Positions 34,235-42,297 of a stretch of 64,000 bases of DNA are shown one piece after another. Numbering within the stretch: the first letter of the stretch is position 1; every line of letters starts with the position of its first letter. The notes beneath the pieces are model-generated. The model was not told where the DNA came from and made no database searches. It was given only the letters and a program-made list of their open reading frames with translations. The stretch comes from CAIYOL01 sp964494805 (GTDB lineage: Bacteria > Planctomycetota > Phycisphaerae > Sedimentisphaerales > Anaerobacaceae): assembly GCA_964494805.1 (NCBI GenBank), contig CAZBST010000003.1, positions 1 through 64,000 on the forward strand, given 5' to 3'. Both the position numbers and the translations under genes were made by a program.

Positions 34235-35044
34235 ATGGAAAAATCGATTAGAAAATTGGCTTTAGTTGCTTTCGTGGCAATTATCTTTGCCCATAGTGCT
34301 ATCGCCGCAGATACAGTTTCCGTAGAGTCGGAGGGCATAATCTCAGTTAAGAAATGCTTAGCGAGAGACTTTCACATCAATGTGGAAAGTAACAAGGATG
34401 TCTACCACAACAGAGACGTTCTCAAATTGGCTGTCAAGCTTATCAACAACAGCCCACAACCGGTCTTCATCGGTTTATGTCCTGTCGAGGCCGTGCCCGT
34501 CGAAGTGAATGAGGTTGAAATCGAGGATGTTTTCGAAGGTGTTCTGGATGACCTGGATGTGGATGTAGCGATTATTCCGTATCGACCGCGTATAATTGGC
34601 TATGCCACATTGACTCGGCTTGGTCCAAGCCCGGTTCCTTACCTGGTTCCCTATGCCGAAGAAGCCTCGATTGTAAAGCCGGTACCCAAAAAGACCAAAA
34701 AGATTCGCTTACCTCTTTTCGGCTCTCCAAGGGTACCCAGCCACAGCACAAGGATTATTTCCACCGCTAACATTTTGTTAGCATGCCCATTACTTGAGGA
34801 GGCTGAGGCTGTTCCTCTTGAAACCGAACCTGCTGAGGCTAAGGAAATCGAGATAATTCCAGCTATTGCCCGTTATATTGCTCTTAAGCCCGGATACTAC
34901 CTGCTTGATTGTCATATCGAGAAAATTTGTGGTACGAGAAAAGCACAGGCTCAAAAGATTATTCAAATAAGACGAAGAATACTCAAGCCTGTCCAGGCAG
35001 AGCCGGTACCGACAAACTTGGTGAAACCAGCACCTGTGAAATAA
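34235..35044 (+). CDS. Secreted protein of unknown function
   Basis: A 269-residue protein with a clear signal peptide (ALVAFVAIIFAHSAIAA, cut after about residue 24). An early segment, FHINVESNKDVYHNRDVLKLAVKLINNSPQPVFI, resembles a periplasmic Ig-like strand pattern. The rest is rich in Pro, Val, Glu and Lys, with KPVPKKTKKIRL and repeated PAPV/EPVP runs at the C-terminus. It is followed by its own terminator and has GGGAGAG before the ATG. No family was recognised. It sits with the PEP-CTERM genes but has no such tail. Confidence 0.8.
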   Translation: MEKSIRKLALVAFVAIIFAHSAIAADTVSVESEGIISVKKCLARDFHINVESNKDVYHNRDVLKLAVKLINNSPQPVFIGLCPVEAVPVEVNEVEIEDVFEGVLDDLDVDVAIIPYRPRIIGYATLTRLGPSPVPYLVPYAEEASIVKPVPKKTKKIRLPLFGSPRVPSHSTRIISTANILLACPLLEEAEAVPLETEPAEAKEIEIIPAIARYIALKPGYYLLDCHIEKICGTRKAQAQKIIQIRRRILKPVQAEPVPTNLVKPAPVK

Positions 35045-35067
35045 CGAACTACAACACGCTATTATAA

Positions 35068-35110
35068 ACAAGCCCTGCTCCCTTACAAGGTGAGACAGGG
35101 CTTGTTTTTT
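35068..35110 (+). terminator. Rho-independent terminator
   Basis: A 10-bp stem ACAAGCCCTG (35068-35077) and CAGGGCTTGT (35096-35105) whose 18-base loop has extra internal pairing (CTC with GAG), then TTTTTT. It lies 23 bases after the secreted-protein stop. Confidence 0.88.
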
Positions 35111-35228
35111 AACAAAGGCCTGAACCTCCAACATAAAGTAAGGATAGACACATAGGTCTACCCCTACCAGGTCCGCCCGTACAAGATTTGTTGAATCTCA
35201 CGGCAAATTAAGCTACATTTATGCGGTT

Positions 35229-36281
35229 ATGAGCAAAAAGCCAATCAAGCCACGTCTAATTGCCTTCGAAGTTACCCGGCGATGCCGATATAGCTGCCGG
35301 CACTGCCGGGCAAACGCCGGCGCCACTGCTGAAGAAGAGTTGACTACAAAGGACTGCAAAAAAATAATCAAGGCCATAGCGAAGTATGTAAGCTTGCCCC
35401 CGCGAAAGCGGGGGTGCGTTTTGATATTTACCGGCGGCGAGCCGATGGAACGGAAAGATATTTACGAACTTATTCGATATGCACGCAAAATCGGCCTTAG
35501 GCCGGTGTTGGCCACCTGCGGGTATCTTATTAACGAGAAAACAATTCTCAGATTAAAGAAGGCGGGTGTTACGGCTTTATCTTTTTCGATTGACGGGGTC
35601 AACGCGGAAACACACGATAAGTTCAGAGGGACAGCTGGAGCTTTCGATTCGACAATTAACGCCGCTAAAATAGCCCGCAAGGCGCGAGTTCGTTTCCAGA
35701 TTAATACCACATTCAGCAAAGTTAATGCCGGCGAGGTCATCGGCATAGCAGAGCTTGCCAAGAATATAGGTGCTTATTGCTTCAATCCGTTTATTCTCGT
35801 TCCGACCGGCAGGGGCAGTGAGATTGCCAATGAGATTCTCGACCCTGTGGAATACGAAGCATTGCTGAATGAATTGCTACGGATAAAGTTAAAAGCGGAA
35901 ATTAAAGTGAGGTTAACGTGCGGGCCACAATTTGCGCGGGTATGCAGGCAGGCGGAAGCTAAAGGACTAATGAAGGACGTGGCTGGCTGTATGGGCGGCA
36001 GGGGGTTCGGGTTCATAAGCTATCGCGGCGACGTGCAAATCTGCGGCTTTCTCGATGTGCCGGCGGGCAATCTAATCGAGAACAATTTCAATTTCAAAAA
36101 GATTTGGGAGGAGTCGCAATTCCTGAAAGAGATTCGCAATGTATCAGAATACACGGGCAGATGCAGGACTTGTGAATACGTCGGTATCTGCGGAGGGTGC
36201 AGGGCGAGGGCATATGCGGCCAGCGGCGATTATCTGGATGAGGACCCGGTTTGTGATTACCAGCGAGGAGAAAAAGGGTGA
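35229..36281 (+). CDS. ahbD: Radical SAM/SPASM heme synthase of the alternative pathway (AhbD-like)
   Basis: A 350-residue radical SAM enzyme. PRLIAFEVTRRCRYSCRHCRANAG carries the CX3CX2C cluster site (about residues 19-26) and is close to AhbD, which converts Fe-coproporphyrin III to heme by two oxidative decarboxylations. It fits AhbD better than AhbC, whose N-terminus differs. The C-terminal SPASM-like cysteines are CGFLD, GRCRTCEYVGICGGCRA and PVC. The fused siroheme decarboxylase overlaps its stop by four bases (GTGA), supporting the call. An 18-base GC palindrome within the coding sequence adds PPRKRGC-type residues near position 60. Confidence 0.85.
   Translation: MSKKPIKPRLIAFEVTRRCRYSCRHCRANAGATAEEELTTKDCKKIIKAIAKYVSLPPRKRGCVLIFTGGEPMERKDIYELIRYARKIGLRPVLATCGYLINEKTILRLKKAGVTALSFSIDGVNAETHDKFRGTAGAFDSTINAAKIARKARVRFQINTTFSKVNAGEVIGIAELAKNIGAYCFNPFILVPTGRGSEIANEILDPVEYEALLNELLRIKLKAEIKVRLTCGPQFARVCRQAEAKGLMKDVAGCMGGRGFGFISYRGDVQICGFLDVPAGNLIENNFNFKKIWEESQFLKEIRNVSEYTGRCRTCEYVGICGGCRARAYAASGDYLDEDPVCDYQRGEKG
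35397..35414. repeat. GC-rich palindrome inside the ahbD coding sequence
   Basis: CCCCCGC (35397-35403), a GAAA loop and GCGGGGG (35408-35414) form a perfect 7-bp hairpin. The same palindrome type is common in intergenic spacers of many bacterial genomes. Here it is in frame and encodes LPPRKRGC, just before the conserved TGGEPM segment. Confidence 0.75.
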
Positions 36282-37252
36282 GCGTGCGTTTGGGGAAACT
36301 GCAGAGACAGTTGTGCAATGCGCTTCAGGAAGGGCTGCCGATTTGTCGCAAGCCATACGCTGATTTGGCAAAATTTCTTGGCAGCGATGAGAAAACGGTT
36401 TTACAAGAAATCGAACAGCTAAAAAAAGCGGGGATTATCCGGCGGATTTGTGCAATAATAAACTGCCGTGCACTGGGTATGGTAAGCACTTTGGTTACTG
36501 CACATATTCCGGAAGAGAACCTGCAGGAGGTTACTGAAGCAGTTAGCAGCTTAGAAAATGTCTCCCATAATTATTTGAGGGTGCATTACTACAATTTATG
36601 GTTCACATTACAGGCCAGTTCACCCAAGCAAATCGAGGTTACGATATCGAATCTTTCCGGCCAATTCGGAATTGATTTTTATAGTCTGCCGGTCGAACGT
36701 GTTTTTAAGCTTGATGTTCGCTTCGATGCCGAGGGCGAGGGACAGTTCAGCGATACCGGGCAGGTTCCGAAAGGTGAAGCGGTGAAGCTGAATGAAACGG
36801 AGAAACAAATACTCTCGAAATTAGAGGCCGATTTAGATGTGGTTTCGGAACCCTTTGATTTTTTGTGCAGCGAAGGATTAAAGATTGAAGAGGTTTTGCG
36901 GATTACACAGGGGTTGATTGATAAGGGGGTCATTCGGCGTATAGCGGCGGTAGTTGACCATCACAAGTTAGGATTTGTCGTGAATGTCCTTTTTTGCTGC
37001 AAAGTCCCACAAAGCAAAATCGTCGAGGCAGGCCAGGCTCTGGCTCGTTTCGGGATGGTGACTCATTGCTATGAAAGGAAACCTGCTGAAAATTGGCCTT
37101 ATAATCTGTATGCAATGATGCACGGCAAAAGTATGGGCGAGATTCAGCACTTGATAAACAAATTTACCGAGGCGGAAAGGATAGATTCATTTGAATTACT
37201 GCCGACGGCGGAGGAATTGAAAAAAGAGCCGATTAGACACAGATTCAATTAG
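36278..37252 (+). CDS. ahbAB: Fused siroheme decarboxylase (AhbA-AhbB)
   Basis: A 324-residue protein made of two Lrp/AsnC-like halves. Half 1 covers residues about 1-150: winged helix KPYADLAKFLGSDEKTVLQEIEQL, then HNYLRVHYYNLWFTLQAS. Half 2 covers about 170-315: helix-turn-helix ILSKLEADLDVVSEPFDFL, then VTHCYERKPAENWPYNLYAMMHG. The YNLW and YNLY motifs with nearby His/Arg/Glu are typical of AhbA and AhbB, which decarboxylate siroheme to didecarboxysiroheme. They are usually two genes; here one, as in some NirDL fusions. GTG start overlaps the ahbD stop. Despite the HTH look, it is an enzyme, not a regulator. Confidence 0.88.
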   Translation: MSVRLGKLQRQLCNALQEGLPICRKPYADLAKFLGSDEKTVLQEIEQLKKAGIIRRICAIINCRALGMVSTLVTAHIPEENLQEVTEAVSSLENVSHNYLRVHYYNLWFTLQASSPKQIEVTISNLSGQFGIDFYSLPVERVFKLDVRFDAEGEGQFSDTGQVPKGEAVKLNETEKQILSKLEADLDVVSEPFDFLCSEGLKIEEVLRITQGLIDKGVIRRIAAVVDHHKLGFVVNVLFCCKVPQSKIVEAGQALARFGMVTHCYERKPAENWPYNLYAMMHGKSMGEIQHLINKFTEAERIDSFELLPTAEELKKEPIRHRFN

Positions 37253-38325
37253 ACGTTAAACCTGAAATTAATAATGTCGCCATCCTGAACGACATAATTT
37301 TTGCCTTCGATACGGATTTTGCCGGCGGCCTTGACGGCCTTTTCGTTGCCGAGGTTTTTCAGGTCGTCGAAGCTGAAGATTTCAGCTCTAATAAAGCCAC
37401 GTTTAATGTCGGTATGGACTTTTCCGGCTGCGTCGAGGGCAGAGGTTGCCTTCTTTATAGGCCAGGCGCGCAGCTCATCCGAGACAACCGTTAAAAAGCT
37501 GATTACCCCCAACGCCGAATAGCAGCTATTGACGAATTTGCCTGCTTCCGGCTCGGTTATTCCCAAATCAGCCATAAATTCCCGCCTGCTGTCGGGGTCT
37601 AATTGAGCCAGCTCATATTCCAGCTTGGCACAAAGTGTAATAACCGGCACGGAGCTGTCGACTACGCCGGTGAAATCGAATTTTGCGTCTAAATGCTTCT
37701 CGCCAGTGTTTACCACTACAACCATCGGCTTTAAGGTCAGGAAGCCGAGCGATTTTATTATTTCGAGTTGCTCATCTGTTTCGATAACAGTGCTAATCGG
37801 CTTTTCGGATTCAATTGCCTGCTGTAATTTTTTCTGCAGTTCCAATTCCGCTTTATCCTTATCGTGTGCGTGGGCCTGGGCGGGTTTATGAATCTGCTTT
37901 TCGAGGTTTTCTATGCGGGTCGTAACAAGCTCCAAATCGGTAAGCAGTAATTCGGTTTTTAGCTCTGTTAAATCTCTGGCAGGGTCTATGCTGCCTCGGT
38001 ATGGCGGCACAGCCGGATTTTCAAACGCCCGCACAACCAGAACGAGTAAGTCGGTGGTTCTTATCTGGTTAATCAGCCGTCGCGCAGCCGCACGGCCGTG
38101 CTCATCGGTAAAATTGAAGCCGGGCAGGTCGAGACAATCAATTGTCGCGTATGTTGTCTTCTTCGGCTTGTAATATTCGGTCAACCAGTCGAGCCGAGCG
38201 TCGGGAACAGACACAATAGCTTCTTCAATCCTCGTCGAGCCGACCGGCGGGATTGCTTTGCCGCTTAGTCCCGCAAAGAGCGTGCTCTTACCTGATTCCA
38301 ACAAACCGATTAATGCGACTTTCAA
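37249..38325 (-). CDS. ychF: YchF/Obg-family P-loop GTPase/ATPase
   Basis: A 358-residue translation-associated P-loop NTPase that prefers ATP in characterised members. G1 is GLLESGKSTLF, where most YchF proteins have GLPNVGKSTLFN. G3 is DLPGF (LDLPGFNFTDEHGRAAA). The G4 position shows NTGE, the altered NKxD that gives YchF ATP specificity. The coiled-coil insertion (about 130-190, rich in Lys/Glu) and C-terminal TGS-type domain (IKRGFIRAEIFSFDDL, VVQDGDIINFRFNV) are present. It is convergent with ahbAB, overlapping by four bases at the stops. The altered G1 is the only oddity. Confidence 0.88.
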   Translation of the reverse strand: MKVALIGLLESGKSTLFAGLSGKAIPPVGSTRIEEAIVSVPDARLDWLTEYYKPKKTTYATIDCLDLPGFNFTDEHGRAAARRLINQIRTTDLLVLVVRAFENPAVPPYRGSIDPARDLTELKTELLLTDLELVTTRIENLEKQIHKPAQAHAHDKDKAELELQKKLQQAIESEKPISTVIETDEQLEIIKSLGFLTLKPMVVVVNTGEKHLDAKFDFTGVVDSSVPVITLCAKLEYELAQLDPDSRREFMADLGITEPEAGKFVNSCYSALGVISFLTVVSDELRAWPIKKATSALDAAGKVHTDIKRGFIRAEIFSFDDLKNLGNEKAVKAAGKIRIEGKNYVVQDGDIINFRFNV

Positions 38326-38506
38326 ATGGTCATCTCCTTATTAACATCGCAATCCGATAGTGATTATAGAATGGTTATATGCGGAAAACAAGCATTAACA
38401 TAAACGGCAGAAAGGCGGTTTTTATCTTGCTTGATTTCTCCGGAGTGCGTAAAATTAAGCGGCAAAAGTAAAAAAAGAATATGGTATCATCAGGAAAGGA
38501 TGGTGT

Positions 38507-38611
38507 ATGTCTAAGAGTCATGACATTAGAAGAGAAACAAAAAAGAAGCCGCAAAGGACATTAAAAGAAAAACGCCTTGCGAAAAAAGCCAAAAGACAAG
38601 GCCTCGTATAA
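38507..38611 (+). CDS. Small basic protein (34 residues)
   Basis: ATG at 38507 opens a 34-codon frame: MSKSHDIRRETKKKPQRTLK, then EKRLAKKAKRQGLV and TAA. A strong ribosome site AGGAAAGGA lies seven bases upstream. Short proteins of this pattern (MSKSHD with a KKKPxKTLKEKRxxKKAK tail) occur in many bacteria as conserved hypotheticals. Half of its residues are Lys or Arg, which suggests nucleic-acid or ribosome binding (inferred). It lies between ychF and the fumarase beta gene, on the opposite strand to both. Confidence 0.72.
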   Translation: MSKSHDIRRETKKKPQRTLKEKRLAKKAKRQGLV

Positions 38612-38643
38612 ACAAAATCCGCCGCAGGTGGGCAAATGTCGAA

Positions 38644-39174
38644 TTACTTATAGATACTGCCTCCGTGAGAGTCGTACGCGACAACGGCGGGAAAATCAAC
38701 GACCTGCAGTTTCCTAACGGCTTCGGTCCCTAAATCTTCATAAGCGATTATCTCCGCAGAAACGATATGCTTGCTGAGCAATGCTCCGGCTCCGCCGATA
38801 GCAGAAAGATGGACGGCACCATATTTTTTCAGCGCATCTCTGACCTCGATACTGCGATAACCTTTTCCAATCATTGCTTTAAGACCATTGGCAATCAGCC
38901 TGGGACTAAAGGCATCCATTCTCGATGAGGTAGTAGGCCCGGCAGCGCCGATTGCTCTTCCGGGGCGAGCGGGCGTAGGGCCGACAAAGTAAATGACCGC
39001 TCCTTCAAGCTCAAACGGTAATCTCTGTCCTGTTTCTATTGCTTCGCATAATCTTTTATGGGCCATATCACGAGCGGTATAGATTATGCCGGTGATGAGA
39101 ACCTCATCGCCTGCTTTCAGCGAACGCACGACGGAATCGGTCAGAGGCGGCTGCAATTTTTTTATTTGGCCCAT
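38644..39174 (-). CDS. Class I fumarate hydratase beta subunit (C-terminal type)
   Basis: A 176-residue protein matching the beta subunit of oxygen-sensitive, two-subunit fumarase or L-tartrate dehydratase. Key stretches: GDEVLITGIIYTARDMAHKRL, YFVGPTPARPGRAIGAAGPTTSSRMDAF and YGAVHLSAIGGAGALL. It supplies part of the active site; the alpha subunit holds the 4Fe-4S cluster. No alpha gene lies next to it, which is unusual because the two are normally adjacent. It is a single-gene unit on the minus strand. Confidence 0.9.
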   Translation of the reverse strand: MGQIKKLQPPLTDSVVRSLKAGDEVLITGIIYTARDMAHKRLCEAIETGQRLPFELEGAVIYFVGPTPARPGRAIGAAGPTTSSRMDAFSPRLIANGLKAMIGKGYRSIEVRDALKKYGAVHLSAIGGAGALLSKHIVSAEIIAYEDLGTEAVRKLQVVDFPAVVAYDSHGGSIYK

Positions 39175-39615
39175 ATCTTTTATTTTCCTGCCAGCGAAAA
39201 CACAGAGAGTTTACAATATATCAGTGTTTTTTGCGAATTGAAAGCACAAAAATCCGAAGGGTCGAAGGAGCAGGTTTTAATGAAATGCGGGGGGTGCCTG
39301 CGTGAGGGTTACTTTATACTTTCTCCCGCAACTTGTTGATATAATATCGATATATGCAAAAAACACAGAAGCGGCGAAACGGCATAACCAGGTTCTTAAG
39401 CGATTGACCGACCGATAATAAGATATTGCTTAAGGCTGAAAAAGTTCGACATATTTTCCAATAAAATATCGTTAAATTCCTCTAAGAGCATATCTTAGGG
39501 CTGTTTTTTCAGAAAATACGAGGATAAGATTTTTTTGGTCAAGTAGATTCAAAATAGCTCCGAATAACTGAAAGGATACCGTTTAATTTCAATACGAAAA
39601 TGAGGGCATTTAATC
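39175..39615. other. 441-base intergenic region between divergent genes
   Basis: The spacer separates the fumarase beta gene (minus) from the V4R gene (plus) and should hold both promoters. It is AT-rich with no gene-like frame. TTGATATAATATCGATATATG (39334-39354 region) and CTTAAG repeats near 39393 and 39431 were seen, but no -35/-10 pair is clear enough to name. A run of T after GACGTTTT-like pairing was not found, so no terminator is called. Confidence 0.4.
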
Positions 39616-40161
39616 ATGTTCAAAGAAGAGAGAGATTACAATAAATTTTCATGGAACGATATCGGAGATATTCAACAAGGTCGGCCAAACTTAGGACCAA
39701 TGGCTCCTGTGACGGTGTATCGTCTGCTTCAATATACAATGCGAGATGTATTGATTAGCGAATTCGATGTTGAGACGGCTAACGATATTCTTCGGAAGGC
39801 AGGAAAACTTGCCGGCGAACAATTTTGCAAAAATGTATTAAATACTGATTTAGGACTGAGTGAATTCGTCGCAGAACTTCAAAAAAAATTAAAAGATACC
39901 AAAGTCGGAATTCTCAAAGTCGAGCAGATTGATTTTGACAGTTTGGATATGATTTTGACTGTTGCAGAGGATTTAGACTGTTCAGGACTGCCTATTACTA
40001 ATGAAGTGGTCTGTCAATACGATGAAGGATTCATCGCGGGGGTTCTCAAGGCTTATTCAGGTAAGGATTTTCACGTTGAAGAAGTGGATTGCTGGGCCAA
40101 CGGAGATAGAGTGTGCAGATTTGCCGTAAAGGTATTAAAACCGGTCGAGAATGCAGTCTGA
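39616..40161 (+). CDS. V4R (4-vinyl reductase) domain sensor protein
   Basis: A 181-residue protein with a C-terminal V4R domain: VCQYDEGFIAGVLKAYSGKDFHVEEVDCWANGDRVCRFAVK (about 130-172). V4R is a predicted small-molecule binding domain, often for hydrophobic or tetrapyrrole-like ligands. The N-terminal half (PVTVYRLLQYTMRDVLISEFDVETANDILRKAGKLAGEQF) is the usual helical lead. The gene overlaps the next one by 11 bases, so V4R and histidine kinase are likely a translationally coupled sensor pair. The ligand is unknown; a nearby heme pathway makes a tetrapyrrole conceivable, but that is speculation. Confidence 0.85.
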   Translation: MFKEERDYNKFSWNDIGDIQQGRPNLGPMAPVTVYRLLQYTMRDVLISEFDVETANDILRKAGKLAGEQFCKNVLNTDLGLSEFVAELQKKLKDTKVGILKVEQIDFDSLDMILTVAEDLDCSGLPITNEVVCQYDEGFIAGVLKAYSGKDFHVEEVDCWANGDRVCRFAVKVLKPVENAV

Positions 40162-41410
40162 AGAGAAAAAACTTATCCGTGATGTTGGCGAAAGACTCTA
40201 TAATCTTCTAAAGGGTAAAATACCCGAAAAGATTGACCCTTCTAATTATACCGATGAAATCGAGAGGGAATTTTTGACGGTCGTCAACGAGTTTATCGAA
40301 TCTTTCTCCGAAGCTCATCTATTTGCGCAAGCCCTTTCAAATGGCCAACTAAACCATTCTCTACCTAAACCCTACAACCTTTTGTCCTCTCCTTTTAAAC
40401 AATTACATTCCCAACTAGTGCACCTGACTTGGCAGGCGGAAAGGATTGCGGCAGGTGATTATAATCAGCGTGTTGATTTTATGGGTGATTTTTCAAAAGC
40501 ATTTAATTCGATGGTTGTTAAATTAGCCGACAGAGAGAAAGACTTAAAGCAGGCACACGATGAATTGGAAATAAAGGTTAAGCAGCGCACTGCTGAGTTA
40601 GCCGAAACGAACGAATTGCTAAAGCAGGACATTGTCAAGCGCAAACAAGCCGAAGAATGCCTGCGAGCATTTATCAGAGAATTAGCATGTTTGAATGAAC
40701 AACTTCAGGATTTCGCGCATATAGCGGCCCATGATTTGAAGACACCCCTGCGGGGTGTTAGAAATTTGGCTTATTGGATAGTGGAAGATTATCATGATAA
40801 GTTTGATGAACAAGGCCGGGAGCAAGTTAAGCTGCTTGTCAGAAGAGTGGATCAAATGGACAAGCTCGTCGATGGCATGCTGCGATATTCGGAAATTAAG
40901 CGTACTAATCGAAAAGAACAAGAAGTAGATTTGAATTCCCTGCTATCAGAAGTAATCAATAAACTTGAATTGCCGGCAAACATTGAAATAACCGTGGAGA
41001 ACCATCTGCCAATTATAATATGCGAAAAAATACTTATTAAACAATTATTTGAATGTCTTTTAAGTAACGCTATCAAATATACGGATAAACCAAAGGGCCA
41101 AGTAAAAATCGGCTGTGTGGAGGAGCACGACTTCTGGAAATTTAGAATTACCGACAACGGACAGGGGATTGAAGAAGAATACTTTGAAAAAATCTTCCAA
41201 ATATTCCAGACTTTGAACAAACACGACGAATTTGATGAAAGTGTCGGTATTGGCCTTACTATAGCGAGGAAAATCATCGAGTTGTACAATGGCAAAATTT
41301 GGGTGGAGTCAATACCCCGAGAAGGTAGCAGTTTCTTCTTCACATTTCCAAAACATCTATGCAATATTGCAGAGTATACAAAGCTTGAAGCAAATATTGC
41401 CACTTGTTGA
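40151..41410 (+). CDS. Cytoplasmic sensor histidine kinase
   Basis: A 419-residue kinase without an obvious membrane helix. A HAMP-like helix pair (AAGDYNQRVDFMGDFSKAFNSMVVKLA, about 98-125) leads into a coiled coil (KDLKQAHDELEIKVKQRTAELAE). The H-box is AHDLKTPLRG with the phosphorylatable His (about 196). The ATPase domain has LLSNAIKYTDKP (N-box), ITDNGQGI (G1) and SVGIGLTIARKI (G2). It begins inside the V4R gene (11-base overlap). No response regulator follows, so it is an orphan kinase. It is presumably driven by the V4R protein. Confidence 0.93.
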   Translation: MQSEEKKLIRDVGERLYNLLKGKIPEKIDPSNYTDEIEREFLTVVNEFIESFSEAHLFAQALSNGQLNHSLPKPYNLLSSPFKQLHSQLVHLTWQAERIAAGDYNQRVDFMGDFSKAFNSMVVKLADREKDLKQAHDELEIKVKQRTAELAETNELLKQDIVKRKQAEECLRAFIRELACLNEQLQDFAHIAAHDLKTPLRGVRNLAYWIVEDYHDKFDEQGREQVKLLVRRVDQMDKLVDGMLRYSEIKRTNRKEQEVDLNSLLSEVINKLELPANIEITVENHLPIIICEKILIKQLFECLLSNAIKYTDKPKGQVKIGCVEEHDFWKFRITDNGQGIEEEYFEKIFQIFQTLNKHDEFDESVGIGLTIARKIIELYNGKIWVESIPREGSSFFFTFPKHLCNIAEYTKLEANIATC

Positions 41411-41649
41411 TAGCTGCATAGACACTACCAACCTGGCCTGCATACCAAAATAGTTATATATGTTGCGCTAGATGATATTGCCACCTACTGAATAGTGGCA
41501 ATGCGTCCACTCATTCCCGCATCCACCCACTAATTCACTAATCCTCCCATTGACTAATTCTCTTTTCTGTATTTTCCCTCCACTTTTGCGAATTGAAAAA
41601 CTTAGGATTTTCTTTGAATTGTGCGAAGTACGGCTATAATATTATTATC

Positions 41650-42297
41650 ATGGCTAAATATCCTGTATTTCTCGAGCTGAGCGGTCGTCGTGTGGTTGTG
41701 GTTGGCGGTGGGGTGGTGGCGGCACAAAAGGCCCAGGCGCTGCTGGCAGCAGGGGCGCGGCTGGTGGTGGTATCAAAAGACATCGATGATGCTCTAATCG
41801 CACTTTGTCAGGGCACCAATACCGAATTGATAAAATCCAGATATTCCAAAAATTATATCGCCGAAGCAGCATTAGTTATAGCAGCAACAAACGATGAGCA
41901 GCTCAACAAACGAATCTATAAAGATTGCCAGGAGTTGGAGATTTTATGCAATGTAGTTGATGCACCGGAACTTTGTGATTTTATTGTGCCTGCTGTCGTG
42001 AAGCGAGGTGACCTGCAGGTGGCCATTGGCACTGAGGGACATTGCCCCGCCTACGCCGGTCATTTACGAAAGAAATTAGAGCAGACCATAACCATCCAAC
42101 ACGGCGAGTTTCTGGCTGAACTGGAAAACTTGCGAAAACATATCATCAAAGATGTGCCGAACCAGACCGAGCGCAAGGCCTTGTTAGGCGAGCTGGTTGA
42201 CGACAAGTCGTTCGAGTATTTTGTTCAGAATGGCCCCCAAGCCTGGTACAATTACGCCCAGCAAATTGTGCAGAGTTGCAAGGTTAGAAATCAATAA
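41650..42297 (+). CDS. Precorrin-2 dehydrogenase / sirohydrochlorin ferrochelatase
   Basis: About 215 residues. Makes siroheme from precorrin-2, corresponding to the N-terminal domain of CysG or to Met8p/SirC. The NAD-binding fold is YPVFLELSGRRVVVVGGGVVAAQKAQALLAAGA. The sirohydrochlorin-binding Asp region shows AATNDEQLNKRIYKDCQ and CNVVDAPELCDFIVPAVVKRGDLQVAIGTEGHCPAYAGHLR. The start was set at ATG 41650 (MAKYPVF); an earlier in-frame start adds 19 residues not seen in the family. It feeds the ahbAB/ahbD pathway encoded 4.4 kb upstream. It is convergent with the DUF1189 gene, overlapping by seven bases. Confidence 0.92.
   Translation: MAKYPVFLELSGRRVVVVGGGVVAAQKAQALLAAGARLVVVSKDIDDALIALCQGTNTELIKSRYSKNYIAEAALVIAATNDEQLNKRIYKDCQELEILCNVVDAPELCDFIVPAVVKRGDLQVAIGTEGHCPAYAGHLRKKLEQTITIQHGEFLAELENLRKHIIKDVPNQTERKALLGELVDDKSFEYFVQNGPQAWYNYAQQIVQSCKVRNQ

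Noticed and set aside
35397..35414. CRISPR or tandem repeat signal
   Set aside because: A single palindrome with no spaced copies.
35229..36281. PqqE or peptide-maturase type SPASM enzyme
   Set aside because: The N-terminal RLIAFEVTRRC...HCRA pattern and the adjacent decarboxylase point to heme synthesis; no precursor peptide gene is nearby.
36278..37252. Lrp/AsnC-type transcription regulator
   Set aside because: Two tandem domains with YNLW/YNLY motifs and overlap with an AhbD-like gene fit siroheme decarboxylase far better.
41477..41502. Hairpin ATTGCCAC / GTGGCAAT after the histidine kinase, considered as a terminator
   Set aside because: The stem is perfect, but no T-run follows on either strand, so termination is not supported.
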